From Gp6-AA40 sp036407095 (GTDB taxonomy: Bacteria; Acidobacteriota; Vicinamibacteria; Vicinamibacterales; UBA2999): a DNA stretch of 64,000 nt. The stretch covers positions 6,109 through 70,108 of the forward strand of contig DASWZV010000079.1 in NCBI GenBank assembly GCA_036407095.1. The letters are read 5' to 3'. This document shows, one piece after another, positions 15,993-24,564 of this stretch. How positions within the stretch are numbered: the first letter of the stretch is position 1; every line of letters begins with the position of its first letter. The notes beneath the pieces were generated by a model that saw only the letters and a program-made list of their open reading frames with translations, did no database searches and was not told where the DNA came from. A program made the position numbers and the translations under genes.

Positions 15993-17513
15993 TTACGATT
16001 TCTCGAGTCGCAGTTCGCTCTGCACCAGATCCATCGAGACCCGATACGGTGCGAGGAACTTGTGGCCGACGATGCCGCCAAGCTGGAAGCCGAGGAGCAG
16101 GCTCGGTGCGCGCAGGTTCAGCACGACGAGTGAGAAGTTGCGGTACTCGATGGTGTCGAAGTCGAGGCTCATGCCAGGCATGAGGAAGGCCTCGCGATCC
16201 CAGCCCGACGTGCCCCACACGCGAAGCGGAATGCGCCTGAACGGAGACGCGGGCAGTCCTTCGGCCGTCTCGGCGCTGATCGAGATCACTTCGCCGCCCG
16301 TGTCCACGACGAAGTACGTGGGGATCTTCGAATTCAACAGCCCGCGCACCATCGCCAGACGATGGACGCGCATGGGAAGACGGATATCGGCGTCGACAGG
16401 CGGCAGCTTGCGGCCGATGGTGAGCAGCCGCTTCTGGTAGTCGATCATCATCGACATCCCGATCGACAGCGGGGAGAACGACTCGCCCTCGCGCTTCGGG
16501 ATACCGCGGAGCGCTGGGTTCTTCACGAGCACCGGGAGATTACGCACCTGCAGCGTGCCGATTTCGAGCGACTTGATCTTCGCGAGCTGAAGGCCGCGCA
16601 GACCGACTTCGCCGACACCTGCGCTGAGCGTATAGGTGACCGGGCGAATGCGCTCGCGTGACGCGGTGTCGCGCGAGAGCACGGTCTCCTCGGATCCGGT
16701 ATCGAGCACGAAATCCTGCGGGTGACCGCCGTTGACTTTGGCCTGCACGACGATCTTGTCCCTCTGCAGGGTGAAGGGGATCGTATGCAGCATGTTGAGA
16801 TCGGTTTCGTCGATGTCGACGGGCGCGCTGTCGCCGAACGAATCGAGGAACTCCACCTGCGCCTTCGCCCACGCCGCTTTTTCGCTGCGGTCTTTGTTGG
16901 GCAGCAGGTTGATGTAGTTGCGGTACGAGTTGGCCGCCTGCGCGAAGCGATGCAGGCGCTCGTAGATGTCGCCGACCAGGGCGTGAATCTCGCCGTCGCG
17001 TGGTGCGGCGGCGGACGCCGCAAGCGCGGCGTTGAGCGCCTCGTCCAGCCGGCTGGTCGCAGCGAGCGATCGCGCCACGCCGTAGCGGGCGCGGGACGAC
17101 TCGGGCGATCGCGACAGCGCCTCGCGATAGGCGGCATCCGCTTCGTCGAACACACCCGCCGACCAGAGCGCGTCGGCGTAGAGCGCGAGCGCATCGGCGT
17201 CGGCGGGCGCGTCGGCGCGCAGGCGCTCGGCCTCGGCGCGCGCATGCTTGAATTCCGCGATCTTGAGCGCACTGCGGATGACGCCTTTGCGGGCGCGAAC
17301 CGCCATGCTCTTGTCGGTGGACTCGGCCGCCTGCTCGAACGAGCGAAGGGCTTCGGGGTACCGCGTTTCGTCGTAGAGGAGCGTCGCCAGCTGGTACTGG
17401 ACTTCGGCGTCGACGCCAACCTGCGCCCGCACCGCCAGCGAGCCGCCAATCAGGAGAGTTGCCGCACAGGCAACTAGACGCGTTCTACGCGCTAACCGGA
17501 GCAACGTCCGCAT
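15993..17513 (-). CDS. Exported TPR protein with two retropepsin-like aspartyl protease domains
   Basis: 506 residues from ATG 17513. A Sec signal ends near 'AVRAQ'. Residues ~30-220 contain about five TPR-like helical repeats ('VQYQLATLLYDETRYPEALRSFEQAAES', 'ALYADALWSAGVFDEADAAYREAL'). Two aspartyl protease half-domains follow, with VLDTGSEE at D271 and VVDTGGEV at D404, and a flap-like 'GTSGWDREAFLMPGM'. Retropepsins normally dimerise; here both catalytic Asp lie in one chain, as in pepsins, so the monomer could be active. TPRs probably bind partner proteins in the periplasm. Substrate unknown. The gene converges with the kinase gene. Confidence 0.82.
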   Translation of the reverse strand: MRTLLRLARRTRLVACAATLLIGGSLAVRAQVGVDAEVQYQLATLLYDETRYPEALRSFEQAAESTDKSMAVRARKGVIRSALKIAEFKHARAEAERLRADAPADADALALYADALWSAGVFDEADAAYREALSRSPESSRARYGVARSLAATSRLDEALNAALAASAAAPRDGEIHALVGDIYERLHRFAQAANSYRNYINLLPNKDRSEKAAWAKAQVEFLDSFGDSAPVDIDETDLNMLHTIPFTLQRDKIVVQAKVNGGHPQDFVLDTGSEETVLSRDTASRERIRPVTYTLSAGVGEVGLRGLQLAKIKSLEIGTLQVRNLPVLVKNPALRGIPKREGESFSPLSIGMSMMIDYQKRLLTIGRKLPPVDADIRLPMRVHRLAMVRGLLNSKIPTYFVVDTGGEVISISAETAEGLPASPFRRIPLRVWGTSGWDREAFLMPGMSLDFDTIEYRNFSLVVLNLRAPSLLLGFQLGGIVGHKFLAPYRVSMDLVQSELRLEKS

Positions 17514-17594
17514 GGTCCCACCCTTGCTGGTTCCGTGGGCCCCGCAACCCACCCGTGTTGGGCCGTCGACGCGCCGTGCGCTATCGAAGCCGCT

Positions 17595-17864
17595 TTAGAC
17601 TTTCTCTTTCTGGTAGTACTCCGCGTTCTTCGGAATGAAGTGGTTCCACTTCTCCGGCGTTTCGTCGAGAGCGAAAATGGCTTCAACCGGGCAGGCTGGC
17701 ACACAGGCGCCGCAGTCGATGCATTCGTCCGGGTGAATATACAGCATTTCCGCCGACTGAAACTGCGGTTCGTCCTTGCGGGGATGGATGCAGTCGACTG
17801 GGCAGACATCGACACACGCCGTATCCTTGGTACCCACGCATGGTTCACAGATGATGTACGCCAC
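17595..17864 (-). CDS. fdxA: 7Fe ferredoxin (FdxA-type)
   Basis: 89 residues from GTG 17864, set by the RBS CCAGGAG 8 bp upstream. The N-terminal cluster motif is 'CEPCVGTKDTACVDVCPVDC' and the second is 'CIDCGACVPACPV'. The lengthened C-x7-C spacing in the first motif fits a 3Fe-4S plus 4Fe-4S protein as in Azotobacter-type FdxA, rather than a plain 2[4Fe-4S] ferredoxin. The C-terminal 'ALDETPEKWNHFIPKNAEYY' is typical of the family. It is a soluble cytoplasmic electron carrier. Its redox partner cannot be told from the neighbours. Confidence 0.9.
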   Translation of the reverse strand: MAYIICEPCVGTKDTACVDVCPVDCIHPRKDEPQFQSAEMLYIHPDECIDCGACVPACPVEAIFALDETPEKWNHFIPKNAEYYQKEKV

Positions 17865-17925
17865 GAACTTCTCCTGGAAACTTCTGCAGTCGGGCAGTAT
17901 AACCCGACCGATTCGAACAGTTCGG

Positions 17926-18360
17926 GTGTGCGCGCTCGTGCTCGTCTGTGTTCTCGGCTGCGCGGATTTGCGTTCGGCTGAAGCGTGGCGCGAAGCTCCG
18001 GAATACCTGAACCTGTTCACGCCGCGCGCGCATCGGGACGCGTATCGCGTCTACGTCTCGCCGCTCGGGCTGGACGATACGCTGCGCGCGCTGCTGGCCG
18101 ATCCGGCCGTCCAGCACCCCCCGGGCGCGTGGACGCCCGAGCCGATGTCACCCCTCGACGCATTCGGACGAACCGGCAGCTACAATCGGTGGAAACTGGC
18201 TGGTCTGTACGGAAACCGGCGTGCGCGGGTGGCACGGGGACCGAGGGTCGACCGTGGGCACGTGGAGTCGTGGATTCTCGTCGCGCCGTATCCTGATCCC
18301 GCACTGAAGCGCCTCGAGCCCGGCACGTTGATCCTGGTACTGCAGATCCCGCCGTCGTGA
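17926..18360 (+). CDS. Putative lipoprotein of unknown function
   Basis: About 144 residues if GTG 17926 is the start, which begins directly with a lipoprotein signal 'CALVLVCVLGC'. Longer in-frame starts run back into the divergent ferredoxin gene and are unlikely. The mature part has 'LNLFTPRAHRDAYRVYVSPLGLDDTLRALL', 'WTPEPMSPLDAFGRTGSYNRWKLAGLYGNRRARVARGP' and 'VESWILVAPYPDPALKRLEPGTLIL'. I do not recognise the family. It is followed 22 bp later by the sensor kinase gene and may be cotranscribed with it. Confidence 0.55.
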   Translation: MCALVLVCVLGCADLRSAEAWREAPEYLNLFTPRAHRDAYRVYVSPLGLDDTLRALLADPAVQHPPGAWTPEPMSPLDAFGRTGSYNRWKLAGLYGNRRARVARGPRVDRGHVESWILVAPYPDPALKRLEPGTLILVLQIPPS

Positions 18361-18382
18361 GCGTGGTTCCCGCGGCGCGCCG

Positions 18383-20215
18383 ATGCGCCGTGGGATGAAT
18401 GACATGCGTATTGCCTCATCGCTGACGAATCGGATCTTCATCGCGTCGACGCTGCTGTCGACGCTGTCGCTCGGCTTGGCGTTTGCCTTCGCCAATGTGC
18501 GAGCGTCCCAGGAAGTCGAAGCCGATCTCCAGAGCGGTCTGCAAAAAGCGGCCGCGATGGTCGACCAGCATCGCCTGGACCGCACGGAAAACTACACGCG
18601 GATGGCCCGTCTCGTCGCCGAGCTGCCAACCCTGCTTGCCGCCGTCGACGAGGACGACCCGCCAACGGTCCAACCGGTCGCCGTGGACATCAGTCAGCAG
18701 ATCGGTGCCGATCTGCTCATCGTCACGAACCCGAAGGGCACTGTGCTCGCGTCGGTCGGCCGCGATGCGACCGCGCTCTCGTATCAACGGGCGGGCCCTG
18801 ACGACGCAAGTGAGTTCTCGACCTTCCTGCCGCACGCACGAGGCGTGCTCGAAGTGGTGAGCGTGCCGATTCTGAAGTTTCCCGAGCCGGTGAAACTGCT
18901 GGGGCGCGTCAACGTCGGCTTCTTCATGGATGACACGCTCGCGCATCAGTTCAAAGAGGTGACCGATAGCGAGGTCGCATTCGCCGCCGGCGGCAAGGTG
19001 CTGGCGTCTTCTCTGGGGCGCGATGCACATGCTGCGCTGGAGCAGATGCTGGGCGCGAGCGCTCCGGCCACGATCACACTCGGCAATCAGGAGTACGTTG
19101 CGCTCGCGCGGCCGATGCAGAAAGGCGAAGCCGACGCCGGGCCAATCACCCTGACGCTGCGCTCGCGTACGGATCGGATGCGGTTTCTCAACGCGCTGCG
19201 CGCCGGCCTGGTCGCCGCGCTGATCGTGGCCGTGCTCCTTGCGACGATTCTGAGCTACGCCGTCGCCCGCACGATGACACGACCCCTTGCAGCGGTAACC
19301 GATGCGATGCGCGATGTCGCGGCTACCGGCGACCTGACGAGAAAAGTTTCGGTCCGCACGCGCGTGTGGGATGATGCGGACGCGCGTCTGCTCGCGACGG
19401 CCTTCAACACGCTGACCGACTCGATCGGACGCTTTCAGCGTGAGGCGGCACAGAAGGAACGGCTGTCCTCGCTGGGGCGCCTGTCGACCGTGATCGCACA
19501 CGAGATTCGCAACCCCCTGATGATCATCCGGGCTTCGTTGTCGTCGCTCAGACGCGAGCACGTGTCCGCGGCCGATCGCCTCGAGGCCGTCGCTGACATC
19601 GACGACGAGACCAGGCGGCTGAACAGCCTCGTGTCCGACGTACTCGATTTCGCGAAACCGATTCGATTCGAGCTCGCGCCGGTGAATCTGAACGACGTTT
19701 GCCGCGCGTCGGTGGCCGCCGCGTGGGCCGGCCAGGACGAGCCCGACGTGCGGGTCGAGCTCGACGACGACCTTCCGGTCGTGGTGACCGATGCCGAGCG
19801 GCTGCGCACGGCGCTCGTGAACATCCTCACCAACGCCAGGCATGCAGTCCAATCGGCCGCACATGCGACGGCAGGCGCTGCCGAGACGCGACATGCGTCC
19901 CCGTCCGGCGGCTCCGGTCGGAGCGCGGTCGGCGTCGCGCTGGCGAGCCAGGGAGTCACCGTGACGTCCGGGCACCGGGGCGATCGCGTGACGCTCGTCG
20001 TACGCGATCGAGGCGTCGGGATCGGCCCTGAGGATCTCGCGCACATCTTCGATCCCTACTTCACGACGAGACGCGCGGGCAGCGGCCTCGGTCTGCCCAT
20101 TGCCAAGAACATCATCGAAGGCCTCGGAGGCGCCATCACCGTGACGAGCCGCCAGGGACACGGCACCGAGATCCGCATCGATCTGCCGCTCACCGCGCCC
20201 CAGGGCACCGCATGA
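18383..20215 (+). CDS. Membrane sensor histidine kinase
   Basis: 610 residues. Helix 1 ('IFIASTLLSTLSLGLAFAFA', ~17-37), an extracytoplasmic PAS-like/double-cache sensor (~40-270), helix 2 ('AGLVAALIVAVLLATILSYAVA'), HAMP ('MTRPLAAVTDAMRDVAATGDLTRKVSV'), HisKA with H373 in 'VIAHEIRNPLMII', then the ATPase domain with N box 'NILTNARHAV', G1 'DRGVGIG', F box and 'GSGLGLPIAKNIIEGLGG'. A low-complexity insertion of about 35 residues separates the N and G1 boxes. It autophosphorylates and passes phosphate to the NtrC-type regulator whose ATG overlaps its TGA. The ligand is unknown; the genes downstream suggest a redox or metal signal. Confidence 0.9.
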   Translation: MRRGMNDMRIASSLTNRIFIASTLLSTLSLGLAFAFANVRASQEVEADLQSGLQKAAAMVDQHRLDRTENYTRMARLVAELPTLLAAVDEDDPPTVQPVAVDISQQIGADLLIVTNPKGTVLASVGRDATALSYQRAGPDDASEFSTFLPHARGVLEVVSVPILKFPEPVKLLGRVNVGFFMDDTLAHQFKEVTDSEVAFAAGGKVLASSLGRDAHAALEQMLGASAPATITLGNQEYVALARPMQKGEADAGPITLTLRSRTDRMRFLNALRAGLVAALIVAVLLATILSYAVARTMTRPLAAVTDAMRDVAATGDLTRKVSVRTRVWDDADARLLATAFNTLTDSIGRFQREAAQKERLSSLGRLSTVIAHEIRNPLMIIRASLSSLRREHVSAADRLEAVADIDDETRRLNSLVSDVLDFAKPIRFELAPVNLNDVCRASVAAAWAGQDEPDVRVELDDDLPVVVTDAERLRTALVNILTNARHAVQSAAHATAGAAETRHASPSGGSGRSAVGVALASQGVTVTSGHRGDRVTLVVRDRGVGIGPEDLAHIFDPYFTTRRAGSGLGLPIAKNIIEGLGGAITVTSRQGHGTEIRIDLPLTAPQGTA

Positions 20216-21579
20216 GCGCACACCGAGGCTCCATCCTCCTCGCCGACGACGAAGAGAAGATCCTGAAGCGGTTGGGGCGCGCGCTCAGAGACGAAGGACA
20301 CGAAGTCGTCGAAGCGTCGAACGCACGCGATGTGCAGCGACAGCTCGGCGAACGCCCGTTCGATCTGCTCGTCATCGACAATCTCATGCCGGGCATGAGC
20401 GGTCTCGAGTTGATACGCGAGGTCTCCTCGTCGATGCCGGAGTCGGAGCGCCCGCAGATCGTGATGATGACGGCGCACGGCTCCACGCAGATCGTGCGCG
20501 AGGCCTTCAAGCTGGGCGTCGAGGACTTCCTCGAGAAGCCGTTCGAAGTAGACGAGCTGCTGACACTGGCGCGGCGCGCGGTCAGGAGCCAGCGGCTGCG
20601 CACCGAGAAGCAGTACCTCCTCAGCGAGCGCGATGCCGAGTTCAATCAGTACGGGATCGTCGGCCGCAGTCGGGCGATGCAGGAGGTGATCCATCGCGCG
20701 GAACTGGTGGCGGGCACCAAGAGCACGGTGCTCATCACCGGGGAGACCGGCACCGGCAAGGAGATGGTCGCCCGCCTCATTCACCACCGGAGCGCGCAGC
20801 GGGACATGCCGCTCATCAAGGTGAACTGCGCCGCCATTCCCGACACGCTGCTCGAATCGGAGCTGTTCGGGCACGTGCGCGGCGCCTTCACCGGCGCGAC
20901 CATGACCAAGCGCGGCAAGTTCGCGCTGGCCGATGGCGGATCGATTTTCCTCGATGAGATCGGCACGCTGAGTACCACCGTGCAGGCCAAGCTGCTGCGG
21001 GTGCTGCAGGAGCGCGAGTTCGAACCGCTCGGCGCCGAGCGCACGCAGCACATCGACGTCCGCGTCGTCGCGGCCACCAACCGCGATCTGAAACAGATGG
21101 TGAGCGACGGCCGCTTTCAGGAGGACCTCTACTACCGGCTGAACGTCATTCCGATCGAGATTCCCCCGCTACGCGATCGTCGCGAGGACATCCAGATGCT
21201 GATCGATCACTTCGTCGAAAAGCATCGGCAGCGGTCGGGCAAGCGTGTCGACCGGGTGGAGAACGGCGTCGTGGAGGCGTTGAGTCGATACGACTGGCCC
21301 GGCAACGTGCGCGAGCTCGAAAACACGATCGAGCGGGCCGTGGTGCTGGCCACCGGGACGACGCTGACCGCGCAATCGGTCTCACTGCTCGGGGCGACAT
21401 CCGCCCCGTCAACCGGGCTGCCGTCCACCCGACTGCATCAAAACCTCGAATGGGTGGAACGTGAGACGATCCGGCGGGCGCTCGAGCAGGCCGGCGGCGT
21501 CAAGAAAGATGCGGCTGAGCTTATGGGCATCAGTCAGCGCGCGCTCAGTTACTACCTCGCGAAGTACCGTATCGACTAA
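20212..21579 (+). CDS. NtrC-family sigma54-dependent response regulator
   Basis: 455 residues. Receiver domain with phosphoacceptor D56 ('LLVIDNLMPGMSG') and 'MMTAHG', an AAA+ domain with Walker A 'GETGTGKE' (~177), the sigma54-contact loop GAFTGA at 224-229, Walker B 'GGSIFLDEIG', and 'WPGNVRELEN'. A Fis-type helix-turn-helix closes the protein ('VKKDAAELMGISQRALSYYLAKYRI'). It activates sigma54 promoters by ATP hydrolysis when phosphorylated by the preceding kinase. Its likely targets include the exported redox genes 145 bp downstream, which is inference from position. Confidence 0.93.
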   Translation: MSAHRGSILLADDEEKILKRLGRALRDEGHEVVEASNARDVQRQLGERPFDLLVIDNLMPGMSGLELIREVSSSMPESERPQIVMMTAHGSTQIVREAFKLGVEDFLEKPFEVDELLTLARRAVRSQRLRTEKQYLLSERDAEFNQYGIVGRSRAMQEVIHRAELVAGTKSTVLITGETGTGKEMVARLIHHRSAQRDMPLIKVNCAAIPDTLLESELFGHVRGAFTGATMTKRGKFALADGGSIFLDEIGTLSTTVQAKLLRVLQEREFEPLGAERTQHIDVRVVAATNRDLKQMVSDGRFQEDLYYRLNVIPIEIPPLRDRREDIQMLIDHFVEKHRQRSGKRVDRVENGVVEALSRYDWPGNVRELENTIERAVVLATGTTLTAQSVSLLGATSAPSTGLPSTRLHQNLEWVERETIRRALEQAGGVKKDAAELMGISQRALSYYLAKYRID

Positions 21580-21688
21580 AGACGAGCCCGTTTCTTTTTT
21601 CGGTACCGGATTACCCCCCTGGTAACCGCGCCACGGAGCCACCGACCGATTTGCCAGTGTTTCCGGCAGTTTGCCCACGACGCTGGTC

Positions 21689-21703
21689 GGGCATCAGCCT
21701 TGC
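21689..21703 (+). promoter_or_regulatory. Weak candidate sigma54 (-24/-12) element
   Basis: GGGCATC-N4-TTGCT has the required GG-N10-GC spacing (GG 21690-91, GC 21702-03) and matches the TGGCAC...TTGCA consensus partly. It lies right after an NtrC-type gene. Against it, the predicted start of transcription (~21715) would fall on the RBS of the next gene. Confidence 0.22.
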
Positions 21704-21723
21704 TGAGTGGAGAGGTGCAATCT

Positions 21724-22146
21724 GTGTCTTCCCGTTTTCTTCTCTATAGCGTTCTTGCCCTGCTCGCCGCAGGTGCGTCCGGAGATCTCTCGGCGCAGGC
21801 GTCCCAGGACAAGGGGCCGGACCAGCAGACCACCGAGCCGCGCGTCATCGAGATCGTGGCCAGGCGATATGCGTTCGAGCCCGCCATGATTGAGGCGGCC
21901 GTCGGCGAGCGCCTCCGCCTGATGGTCGTCTCCGCTGACGGCCCGCACGGCTTCGAAATCAAGAAGTTCAAAGTCAAACAGCCAATCCCGCGGGGGACGA
22001 CCCCGGTCGTGATCGAGTTCACACCGACCGAGGCCGGACGATTCCCGATCCTCTGCTCCGAGTATTGCGGGGACGGCCACAGCGACATGAAGGGAACGCT
22101 GGTTGTCCAGGCGCAAGCTGCACAACCGGCACAGGAGAAAAATTGA
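21724..22146 (+). CDS. Stand-alone CuA-type cupredoxin (cytochrome oxidase subunit II-like)
   Basis: 140 residues from GTG 21724, selected for the RBS GGAGAGG 8 bp upstream. Signal peptide 'FLLYSVLALLAAGASGDLSAQ'. The cupredoxin domain carries all CuA ligands: H75 ('GPHGFEI'), C111 and C115 ('CSEYC'), H119 and M122 ('GHSDMKG'). It lacks the two membrane helices of a true oxidase subunit II and has no oxidase subunit I beside it. It would be a soluble or weakly attached periplasmic electron carrier with a binuclear copper centre. First gene of a four-gene run; its stop overlaps the next start (TGATG). Confidence 0.85.
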   Translation: MSSRFLLYSVLALLAAGASGDLSAQASQDKGPDQQTTEPRVIEIVARRYAFEPAMIEAAVGERLRLMVVSADGPHGFEIKKFKVKQPIPRGTTPVVIEFTPTEAGRFPILCSEYCGDGHSDMKGTLVVQAQAAQPAQEKN

Positions 22147-22589
22147 TGCGGTTGACGCGAGCAAGCCTGATGATCCTGATGGCCCTCGGGATGATCGGGT
22201 GCGATGAGAAGCTCTCCGATCTGACCGGGCCGACCCCGAACCTCCAGCCAACCTTCAGCAGCATTCAGCAAAACATCTTCGAAGCCAGCGATTCGAGCGG
22301 GCGCGCGGCCTGCACGCAGTGTCACAATGCGGTAGGCAGACTCTTCAATGGTCTCGACCTCTCGTCAGCCGTCGCCTACGCGAATCTGGTCAACGTGACG
22401 AGCCGCGAGAAGCCGAGCGCTACGCGGGTGATTCCCGGCGATCCGGTGAACAGCTATCTGATTCAGAAGCTCGAAGGCCAGCCGGGCATCGTCGGGGTGA
22501 GAATGCCGTTCAACGGGCCACCGTACTTGACCACCGGCCAGATTGCGGTCATCAAACGGTGGATCGAGATCGGTGCACCTAACAACTAG
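22146..22589 (+). CDS. Monoheme c-type cytochrome lipoprotein
   Basis: 147 residues. Lipoprotein signal 'LMILMALGMIGC'. A single heme-binding motif CTQCH lies at 56-60, and a late Met in 'GVRMPFNGPPYLTTGQIAVIKRWIEIGAPNN' is the likely sixth ligand. That tail is characteristic of planctomycete-type cytochrome c domains. It would be anchored on the periplasmic face and could exchange electrons with the CuA protein encoded just upstream. It overlaps that gene by one base. Confidence 0.85.
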   Translation: MRLTRASLMILMALGMIGCDEKLSDLTGPTPNLQPTFSSIQQNIFEASDSSGRAACTQCHNAVGRLFNGLDLSSAVAYANLVNVTSREKPSATRVIPGDPVNSYLIQKLEGQPGIVGVRMPFNGPPYLTTGQIAVIKRWIEIGAPNN

Positions 22590-22599
22590 GAGCCGTTCA

Positions 22600-23445
22600 A
22601 TGCGCTGGAGCAGAGCCCTGCTGACGTGTGCCCTTTTGCTGGCCTCGTGCCCGCAATTTTCTTTTGCCCAGAACACCGGCGCGAAGACACCACCGCCTGC
22701 CGACGATCCGGACAAGGATCCGAACGCGTCGCAGCCGGATTTCACGCTGATCGCACTACCGACCAGCCTGCGGTTGCCGCGGTTCTCGAGCGCGTTTCGA
22801 GTCACGCACCGCTTTCTGCGCCCGCTCGGCGAGGGCGACTTCGGCGACCTGCTCGACGACTTCTTCGGCCTCGACAACGGCGCGCAGATCGGGCTCGAGT
22901 ACCGCTTCGGCCTGATGCGCGGATTGCAGGCGGGCATCCACCGGACCAGTGACAAGACGATCGAGTTCTTCTCGCAGTACAGCCTGTCGCAACAGAAGGA
23001 CAACGGGTTCGGCGGGCTCGACGTCATCGCCTCGATCGACGGTACCAACAATTTTCGGGACAGCTACTCCCCGGCGATCGGTGTGGTGCTGTCGCGCGAG
23101 TTGGGCAGTCACGGGGCGCTGTACTTCGAGCCGATCTGGGTGAACAACTCCAACCCCGACCCGAGCGAGATCGTGGATCACAACGACACGGTCATCTACG
23201 GATTGGGCGCCCGACTGCGCCTCCTCCCGACGGTCTACGTCGTTGGCGAGTTCCTCCCTCGATCGGGATACAAGCCGGGCGTCAACCACGGATCGTTCGC
23301 CATCGAGAAGCGAGCCGGCGGGCACGTCTTCCAGCTCAATTTCTCCAACGGCTTCGGCACGACGATGGGTCAGCTGGCGCGTGGGGGCACCGCCAGCGAT
23401 GACTGGTACCTTGGCTTCAACATCTCCAGGAAATTCTTCCGATGA
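22600..23445 (+). CDS. DUF5777-type beta-barrel protein
   Basis: 281 residues from ATG 22600. Signal peptide ends near 'SFAQN', then a short Pro-rich linker and 'LRLPRFSSAFRVTHRFLRPLGEGDFGDLLDDFFGLDNGAQIGLEYRFGL', which I recognise as the DUF5777 family. Alternating aromatic strands follow, ending 'DWYLGFNISRKFFR' with an aromatic near the C-terminus as in outer-membrane barrels. No enzymatic motif. The family often lies next to cytochrome and cupredoxin genes, so it may form the outer-membrane part of a redox module (inference). It overlaps the next gene (ATGA). Confidence 0.75.
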   Translation: MRWSRALLTCALLLASCPQFSFAQNTGAKTPPPADDPDKDPNASQPDFTLIALPTSLRLPRFSSAFRVTHRFLRPLGEGDFGDLLDDFFGLDNGAQIGLEYRFGLMRGLQAGIHRTSDKTIEFFSQYSLSQQKDNGFGGLDVIASIDGTNNFRDSYSPAIGVVLSRELGSHGALYFEPIWVNNSNPDPSEIVDHNDTVIYGLGARLRLLPTVYVVGEFLPRSGYKPGVNHGSFAIEKRAGGHVFQLNFSNGFGTTMGQLARGGTASDDWYLGFNISRKFFR

Positions 23446-23828
23446 ACACCTCTCGGCTCGTCACGCTCGCGGGCGCGTGCGCGCTCGCGCTCTTCGTCTC
23501 GTCGTGCGGCAACGACAGCCCGTCCGGACCGTCCGGCGGCGGCACGATTGCCGCCACGATCACGATCACCGCGGCCGGCGTGTCGCCCAAGGCCGTGACC
23601 GTGGCGGCCGGATCACGCGTGTCGTTCGTCAATAACGACAGCCGTCCGCATGACATGAACTCGAATCCGCATCCCGAGCACACCGACTGTCCGGAGATCA
23701 ACGTCGGATTCATCGCGCCGGGCGCAAGCGGCACGACACAGAATCTCACGCGCGTCAGGACGTGCGGCTATCACGATCACATCAACCCGGACGTGGTGGC
23801 ACTGCAGGGGACGATCACTATCCAATAG
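23442..23828 (+). CDS. Plastocyanin-like cupredoxin lipoprotein
   Basis: 128 residues. Lipoprotein signal 'ACALALFVSSC' and a Ser/Gly-rich linker precede a cupredoxin domain: 'VTVAAGSRVSFVNNDSRPHDMNSNPH' with H70, and 'TCGYHDHINP' with C108 and H111 or H113, the type 1 copper pattern. The usual axial Met is not obvious. It would carry single electrons in the periplasm, downstream of the CuA and heme proteins of the same run. Its stop TAG is directly followed by repeat array 3, which shares its final G. Confidence 0.82.
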   Translation: MNTSRLVTLAGACALALFVSSCGNDSPSGPSGGGTIAATITITAAGVSPKAVTVAAGSRVSFVNNDSRPHDMNSNPHPEHTDCPEINVGFIAPGASGTTQNLTRVRTCGYHDHINPDVVALQGTITIQ

Positions 23829-24104
23829 TCGGTGCGAGCCTGCTGGCGCGTGTCGGTGCGATCCTGCTGACGTCAGTCGGTGCGATCCTGGTGACGCATG
23901 TCGGTGCGATCGAGCTAACGCGCGTCGGTGCGATCCGTTCTGTCGCGTGTCGGTGCGATCTTGCTGACAACGGTTGATGCGAGATCGCCCAACCGCACAT
24001 TAGCAAGATCGCACCGACGGGCGTAAGCAGGATCGCACCGACCCGCGTCAGCGGGATCGCACCGACTATCGTCGGAGGATCGCACCAACCAGCGTCAGGA
24101 GGAT
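23828..24104. repeat. 24-bp repeat array 3, inverted halves
   Basis: About six to seven units with core GTCGGTGCGATCC (23828 to ~23980) are followed by a degenerate centre and about four units with core GGATCGCACCGAC (to 24104). The left edge shares a base with the plastocyanin-like stop. The right edge runs into the convergent zinc-ribbon gene and supplies its last codons and TGA. Confidence 0.9.
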
Positions 24105-24421
24105 TGTTTCGGGCGCGGTGTCCGTTCGTACCAATTGGCGTGCAGCGACCACTGGCTGCAGCGCAGACACGACGTCCACACCCACTGGTGGCTGCAACCG
24201 GGGCAGCGCCCTCGAGTCGCAAATGTGTTCCACACAGTGCCGCAGCTGTCGAAGTGGGGCTCCGGGGTGTCACCCCAATAGCACGTCCATCGGCTGGATT
24301 CCGACGGGCGCCAGCTGCAGCGAGGACATCTGATCCCGCTCAGCCCTTCGTCATGATCTTCTGTTTCGTCGAAGACGATCTGGTCCGGAGTCCGCGTTTC
24401 CTTCAGTAATTGCAGTGACAT
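24095..24421 (-). CDS. Small protein with two zinc-ribbon-like Cys clusters
   Basis: 108 residues. Cysteines fall in pairs: 'IRCPRCSW', 'WTCYWG', 'DSCGTVW', 'GRCPGCSHQWVWTSCLRCSQW'. At least one complete four-Cys zinc site (CPGC...CLRC) and probably a second are present; Trp is unusually frequent. An acidic N-terminus ('FDETEDHDEG') precedes them. This is the second small zinc-ribbon-type gene in the window that is flanked by 24-bp repeat arrays (3 and 4). The terminal 'PKQSS' and stop derive from array 3 sequence. Function unknown. Confidence 0.6.
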   Translation of the reverse strand: MSLQLLKETRTPDQIVFDETEDHDEGLSGIRCPRCSWRPSESSRWTCYWGDTPEPHFDSCGTVWNTFATRGRCPGCSHQWVWTSCLRCSQWSLHANWYERTPRPKQSS

Positions 24422-24479
24422 GGCGCATCCGCCGTGGGGCCACGATCGATCGTAGCATCAGAGCCGCACGGACACGATT

Positions 24480-24564
24480 CGGGATCGCACCGACCATCGC
24501 CAGAACGATCGCACCGACACGATCCAGGATCGCACCGACCATCGTCAGTGAAGGATCGCACAGC
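24480..24564. repeat. 24-bp repeat array 4, single orientation
   Basis: Three to four units with core GATCGCACCGAC, all in one orientation, between the start of the zinc-ribbon gene and the stop of the UPF0173 gene. The last, broken unit ends at the TAG stop (24565-24567). No left half is present, unlike the other five arrays. Confidence 0.8.

Noticed and set aside
21689..21703. Functional sigma54 promoter for the redox genes
   Set aside because: Spacing fits, but only part of the consensus matches and the start of transcription would cut off the RBS. Kept only as a weak feature.
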